DNA of 64,000 nt from JBCBSZ01 sp039185015 (GTDB lineage: Bacteria; Actinomycetota; Acidimicrobiia; Acidimicrobiales; Poriferisodalaceae), in the NCBI GenBank assembly GCA_039185015.1, contig JBCDAU010000026.1, positions 11,529 to 75,528 on the forward strand. Direction: 5' to 3'. The notes below the pieces were generated by a model that saw only the letters and a program-made list of their open reading frames with translations, had not been told where the DNA came from and made no database searches. Of this stretch, positions 61,272 to 64,000 are shown piece by piece. Position numbers and translations under genes: made by a program. The number at the start of each line of letters is the position of its first letter. The first letter of the stretch is position 1.

Positions 61272-62539
61272 TCCGGACCGACGTCGTCGCCGAGGCCGAA
61301 GCCCGGGTGAGGCGAGATCGCCTCGCCGAGCTGTGCGCCGACATGGTCGACATCGCCTCGCCTCCCGGTGAGGAGCGGGCGCTCGCCGAGCACCTCGCCG
61401 CCGTGGCGGCCGATGCCGGGCTCGACGGTGCCGTGCAGGAGGTCGAGGGCGATCTGTGCAACGCCCACGGACGCCTGCCCGGTCGGGCCGGCGGTCCGGG
61501 GCTCCTGCTGTACGCACCCATCGACACGGTCACCGTCGGCGCTGCCGCCGACGACCTCCCGTGGGCCGGCCCTGAGCTCAGGCCCGACATGCAGCCACGA
61601 GCCGAGGTCCGTGACGGCGCCGTGTTCGGCCTGGGCGCGCAGAACCCGAAGGGTCACGGTGCTTGCGTGCTCGCCGCGGTCGAGGCGATCGCAGCCACTG
61701 GCGTGACGCTGGAGCGCGACCTCCTGTTCGGGTTCGGTGGTGGGGGCATGCCCACCGCCGCCCGCCGCCCCGACCTGCCCGACGCCCACGGCCGTGGCTG
61801 CGCCGCGCTCGTGGCCGAGCTGGGGCCCGACGAGGCGGTCATCGCCAAGACCGGTTGGGCGGTCTCGTGGACCGAGGTCGGCCTGACCTGGTTCGAGGTC
61901 GAGGTGCGGGGCAGCCACACCTACGTCGGCTCCCGCCACCTGCTCCCGTACCGCAACGCCATCGCCGACGCCGCCCACCTGGTCGCCGGGCTGGAGCGGT
62001 GGTTCGAACGCTGGGCCGACGACACGGGCGACGACCTCATCGCACCTCAGGGAGTGGTCGCCGCCATCGAAGGCGGGTGGCCCCACATGCCGGCCTTCAC
62101 CACGGCGCTGTGCCGGTTCCACGTCGACCTGCGACTGCACCCGCGGACGACATCGTCCGAGGCAGCCGCTGCGTTCGGCGCGGAGCTCGAGCGTCTGGCG
62201 GCCGAGATCGGTGCCGAGGCCTCCTGCCAACAGACCGTTGCCATCCCCGGCACGTCGACCGATCCCGACGCGCCGATCATCCGATCCGCGATCGAGGCCT
62301 GGGAGTCCGTCGACGGCGAGGTCCACCGGCCGATCCCCCGGCTCTCCGGAGCGACCGACGCCAACATCCTCCGGTCCGCCGGCGTACCGACGGCCCGCAT
62401 CGGTCTGCCGAAGATCTCCCGGCCGGGGCTCGACGTCGACTTCGCCCTCGGCATGAACGCCGTCGATCTCGGGGACATGGAGCGCCTCACGTCGGCGCTG
62501 ATCCGCATCGCCCTCGACCGCTGCGGGGTGGCGGGATGA
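61268..62539 (+). CDS. M20-family peptidase-like protein lacking metal ligands
   Basis: 423 aa, GTG start. M20 layout is clear (PPGEERALAEHLAAVAADAG, dimerisation-domain GSHTYVGSRHLLPYR, LSGATDANILRSAGVP). But the metal sites differ: HxDT reads PIDT (84-87), the D of GxxDxKGG reads N (QNPKG, 125-129), and the EE pair reads GG (FGFGGGGMP). The last His is also not found. Probably not a zinc peptidase; a hydrolase or isomerase for a CoA or acid intermediate is possible. Confidence 0.8.
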   Translation: MIRTDVVAEAEARVRRDRLAELCADMVDIASPPGEERALAEHLAAVAADAGLDGAVQEVEGDLCNAHGRLPGRAGGPGLLLYAPIDTVTVGAAADDLPWAGPELRPDMQPRAEVRDGAVFGLGAQNPKGHGACVLAAVEAIAATGVTLERDLLFGFGGGGMPTAARRPDLPDAHGRGCAALVAELGPDEAVIAKTGWAVSWTEVGLTWFEVEVRGSHTYVGSRHLLPYRNAIADAAHLVAGLERWFERWADDTGDDLIAPQGVVAAIEGGWPHMPAFTTALCRFHVDLRLHPRTTSSEAAAAFGAELERLAAEIGAEASCQQTVAIPGTSTDPDAPIIRSAIEAWESVDGEVHRPIPRLSGATDANILRSAGVPTARIGLPKISRPGLDVDFALGMNAVDLGDMERLTSALIRIALDRCGVAG

Positions 62540-63483
62540 CCGAGATCGTCTATGGCGTCGGCGCGTCGCACACCACCCTCATGAACACGAAGTGGGATGA
62601 GGTCGACCACCTCGACCGGGCCCACGCCTTCCGCGACGGCCTCGGTGAGGCGCGTCGGCGTCTCGCGGATGCGACACCGGACGTCTGCGTCATCGTCGGC
62701 TCCAACCACTTCCGGGGCTTCTGGCTCGACCTGATGCCGCCGTTCACGCTCGGGGTCGACGCCGTGAGCGCGGTCGGCGAGCACGGCACACCGTCCGGCC
62801 CACTGCCGGTCCGACCCGATGTCGCCCAGACGCTGCAGCAGGGTCTGCTCGACCGGGACTTCGATGTCGCGATGTCGACCGACCTGGAGGTCGACCACGG
62901 CATCAGTCATGCCGTGCAGTACGTCGTGCCCGAGGGCGTGCCGATCATCCCGCTGATCATCAACGTCTTCGGCCCGCCACTGCCGACCCTTCGCCGCTGT
63001 CTCGCCCTCGGCGCCGCGGTCCGCGACGTGCTCGCCGCGCTCGACGGTCCCGACCGGATCGCCGTCATCGGCACCGGCGGCCTGTCGCACGCCATCCCGT
63101 TCCCCGACTGGCGCACCGCCGAGGGGCCGGCAGAGGAGTTCATGGCCGACTCGTTCCGTCACGGCCGCGGCCGCTGGCGGGAGCTCGAGGATCAGCGGCG
63201 CCCGCTCGTGGTCGGCGCCGAGCCGCGTCTCGCCGAGGACTTCGACCACGAGCTGCTCGACCTGCTCGAGGCGGGAAGCCTCGCCGGGCTCGGGGATCGC
63301 TTCGCCAACGACGAGCTGGTCGCTGCCGCAGGCAACGGCGGCAACGAGGTGCGAGCCTGGCTGGTCATGGCCGCTGCCCTCGGCCACGCGCCGGGCGAGC
63401 GGCTCGTCTACTCACCCATGCCCGAATGGCTGACCGGCATGGCCGTCGCCGTCATCGACCCCACGAGAGAGGCACCCCTGTGA
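62536..63483 (+). CDS. Class III extradiol ring-cleavage dioxygenase (LigB superfamily)
   Basis: 315 aa, ATG overlapping the previous stop. Metal ligands H12 (GASHTT) and H58 (VGSNHFRG), later IGTGGLSHAIPFPDW and GNGGNEVRAWLVMAAALG are LigB-type. The closest layout is MhpB/2,3-dihydroxyphenylpropionate dioxygenase or related one-domain LigB enzymes. It opens a catechol ring with Fe(II) and O2. Confidence 0.88.
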   Translation: MTEIVYGVGASHTTLMNTKWDEVDHLDRAHAFRDGLGEARRRLADATPDVCVIVGSNHFRGFWLDLMPPFTLGVDAVSAVGEHGTPSGPLPVRPDVAQTLQQGLLDRDFDVAMSTDLEVDHGISHAVQYVVPEGVPIIPLIINVFGPPLPTLRRCLALGAAVRDVLAALDGPDRIAVIGTGGLSHAIPFPDWRTAEGPAEEFMADSFRHGRGRWRELEDQRRPLVVGAEPRLAEDFDHELLDLLEAGSLAGLGDRFANDELVAAAGNGGNEVRAWLVMAAALGHAPGERLVYSPMPEWLTGMAVAVIDPTREAPL

Positions 63484-64000
63484 CCATCTGGACCGACCTG
63501 ACCGGCATCTCGTTCTGCCTCGACCACGTCGACGCGGGCGGGGTCTCGACCAGGGCGCTCATCGCTGGGCCCGAGGACGGCTCCGACGTGATCTTCCTCC
63601 ACGGCACCAGCGGCCACCTCGAGGCGTTCTCCCGGAACTTCGTCCCGCACGTCCACGCCGGCTTCCGCTGCCACGCCATCGACATGCTCGGCCACGGGTA
63701 CACGGGCAAGCCCGACTACCACTACGAGATCCCGAGGTACGTCGAGCACCTCGTCGCCTACCTCGATGCCCACGGCATCGAGTCGGCCCATCTGGTGGGC
63801 GAATCGCTCGGTGGGTGGGTTGCCGGCTGGTTGGCGAGCGAGCAGCCGGAGCGGGTCACGAGCCTGCAGATGGTCGCCGCCGGTGGCACCAAGGCGAACC
63901 CGGAGATCATGGCCCGCATCAAGGGTTCGACGACCAAGGCGGTGATGGAGGACGACATCGACCTGACCCGTCAGCGCCTGCACCTCCTCATGCACGATCC
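63480..64000 (+). CDS. Alpha/beta hydrolase, partial (C-terminus off window)
   Basis: GTG at 63480 overlaps the dioxygenase stop. VIFLHGTSGHLEAFSRNFVP gives the oxyanion hole, and HLVGESLGGWVAGWLASEQP the nucleophile Ser. Matches 2-hydroxymuconate semialdehyde hydrolase-like enzymes. About 173 codons are visible and the catalytic His lies beyond the edge. It acts with the preceding dioxygenase. Confidence 0.85.
   Translation, partial: MTIWTDLTGISFCLDHVDAGGVSTRALIAGPEDGSDVIFLHGTSGHLEAFSRNFVPHVHAGFRCHAIDMLGHGYTGKPDYHYEIPRYVEHLVAYLDAHGIESAHLVGESLGGWVAGWLASEQPERVTSLQMVAAGGTKANPEIMARIKGSTTKAVMEDDIDLTRQRLHLLMHD

Noticed and set aside
1..64000. CRISPR array or rRNA genes
   Set aside because: No regularly spaced repeats of about 24-37 bp and no rRNA sequence were seen on either strand.

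Overview
The window looks like chromosomal DNA of a high-GC actinobacterium, most likely of the Acidimicrobiia/Ilumatobacter type. That lineage is an inference from base composition, heavy GTG start use, frequent 4-bp ATGA/GTGA gene overlaps, leaderless-type promoters (TANNNT 6-7 nt before the start codon) and gene content. The organism is probably aerobic and heterotrophic with fatty-acid and aromatic/steroid-type catabolism.

Layout. (1) 1-5838, minus strand: a MoxR operon (large coiled-coil membrane protein with a (GQ)18 tract, MoxR ATPase, DUF58 protein, BatA-like VWA membrane protein cut by the window edge). (2) 5.9-11 kb: an accessory stretch, visibly lower in GC (hand count 29/60 at 7441-7500 against 45/60 at 50041-50100), holding two dead IS3-family elements, a small secreted Cys-rich protein, a lipoprotein, a LuxR-type HTH protein and a barren 630-bp stretch. 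(3) 11-23.4 kb: an APH-type kinase, then three ECF sigma-factor genes, each overlapping a gene for a single-pass membrane protein with a large extracytoplasmic domain in the usual anti-sigma position, plus three related stand-alone membrane proteins. A fossil of the IS at 8.3 kb lies at 21.35 kb. (4) 23.6-23.8 kb: tRNA-Leu(UAA) with a decayed duplicate of its 5' half and promoter. (5) 23.8-45.7 kb: housekeeping and lipid metabolism: YbaK-like deacylase, ASCH-cupin fusion, two MaoC-type dehydratase subunits, FAH and VOC proteins, tandem PAS-GAF-GGDEF paralogues, an acyl-CoA ligase, YqgE, DoxX, a sugar dehydrogenase-like lipoprotein, TesB, GtrA, a YjjI-type glycyl-radical enzyme with its radical-SAM activase, a vapC fragment, a beta-lactamase-fold hydrolase, a glycan cassette (GT4, methyltransferase, alpha/alpha-barrel protein), SEC-C methionine aminopeptidase and Dtd.

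(6) 45.6-51 kb, minus strand: a tightly overlapping operon hemE - half-size ferrochelatase-like protein - protoporphyrinogen oxidase - lipoprotein sortase - Lnt-like protein whose catalytic Cys position is Ser. (7) 51-57 kb: SDR, HelD, lipoprotein, small protein, alpha/beta hydrolase, APH-like kinase. (8) 57-64 kb: an IclR regulator divergent from an overlapping catabolic operon (flavin monooxygenase-like ACAD, Rieske oxygenase, meta-cleavage hydrolase, 37-aa peptide, M20-like protein lacking metal ligands, class III extradiol dioxygenase, second hydrolase running off the edge). Together these encode ring hydroxylation, ring cleavage and C-C hydrolysis. A 16-bp palindrome in the divergent gap is the likely operator.
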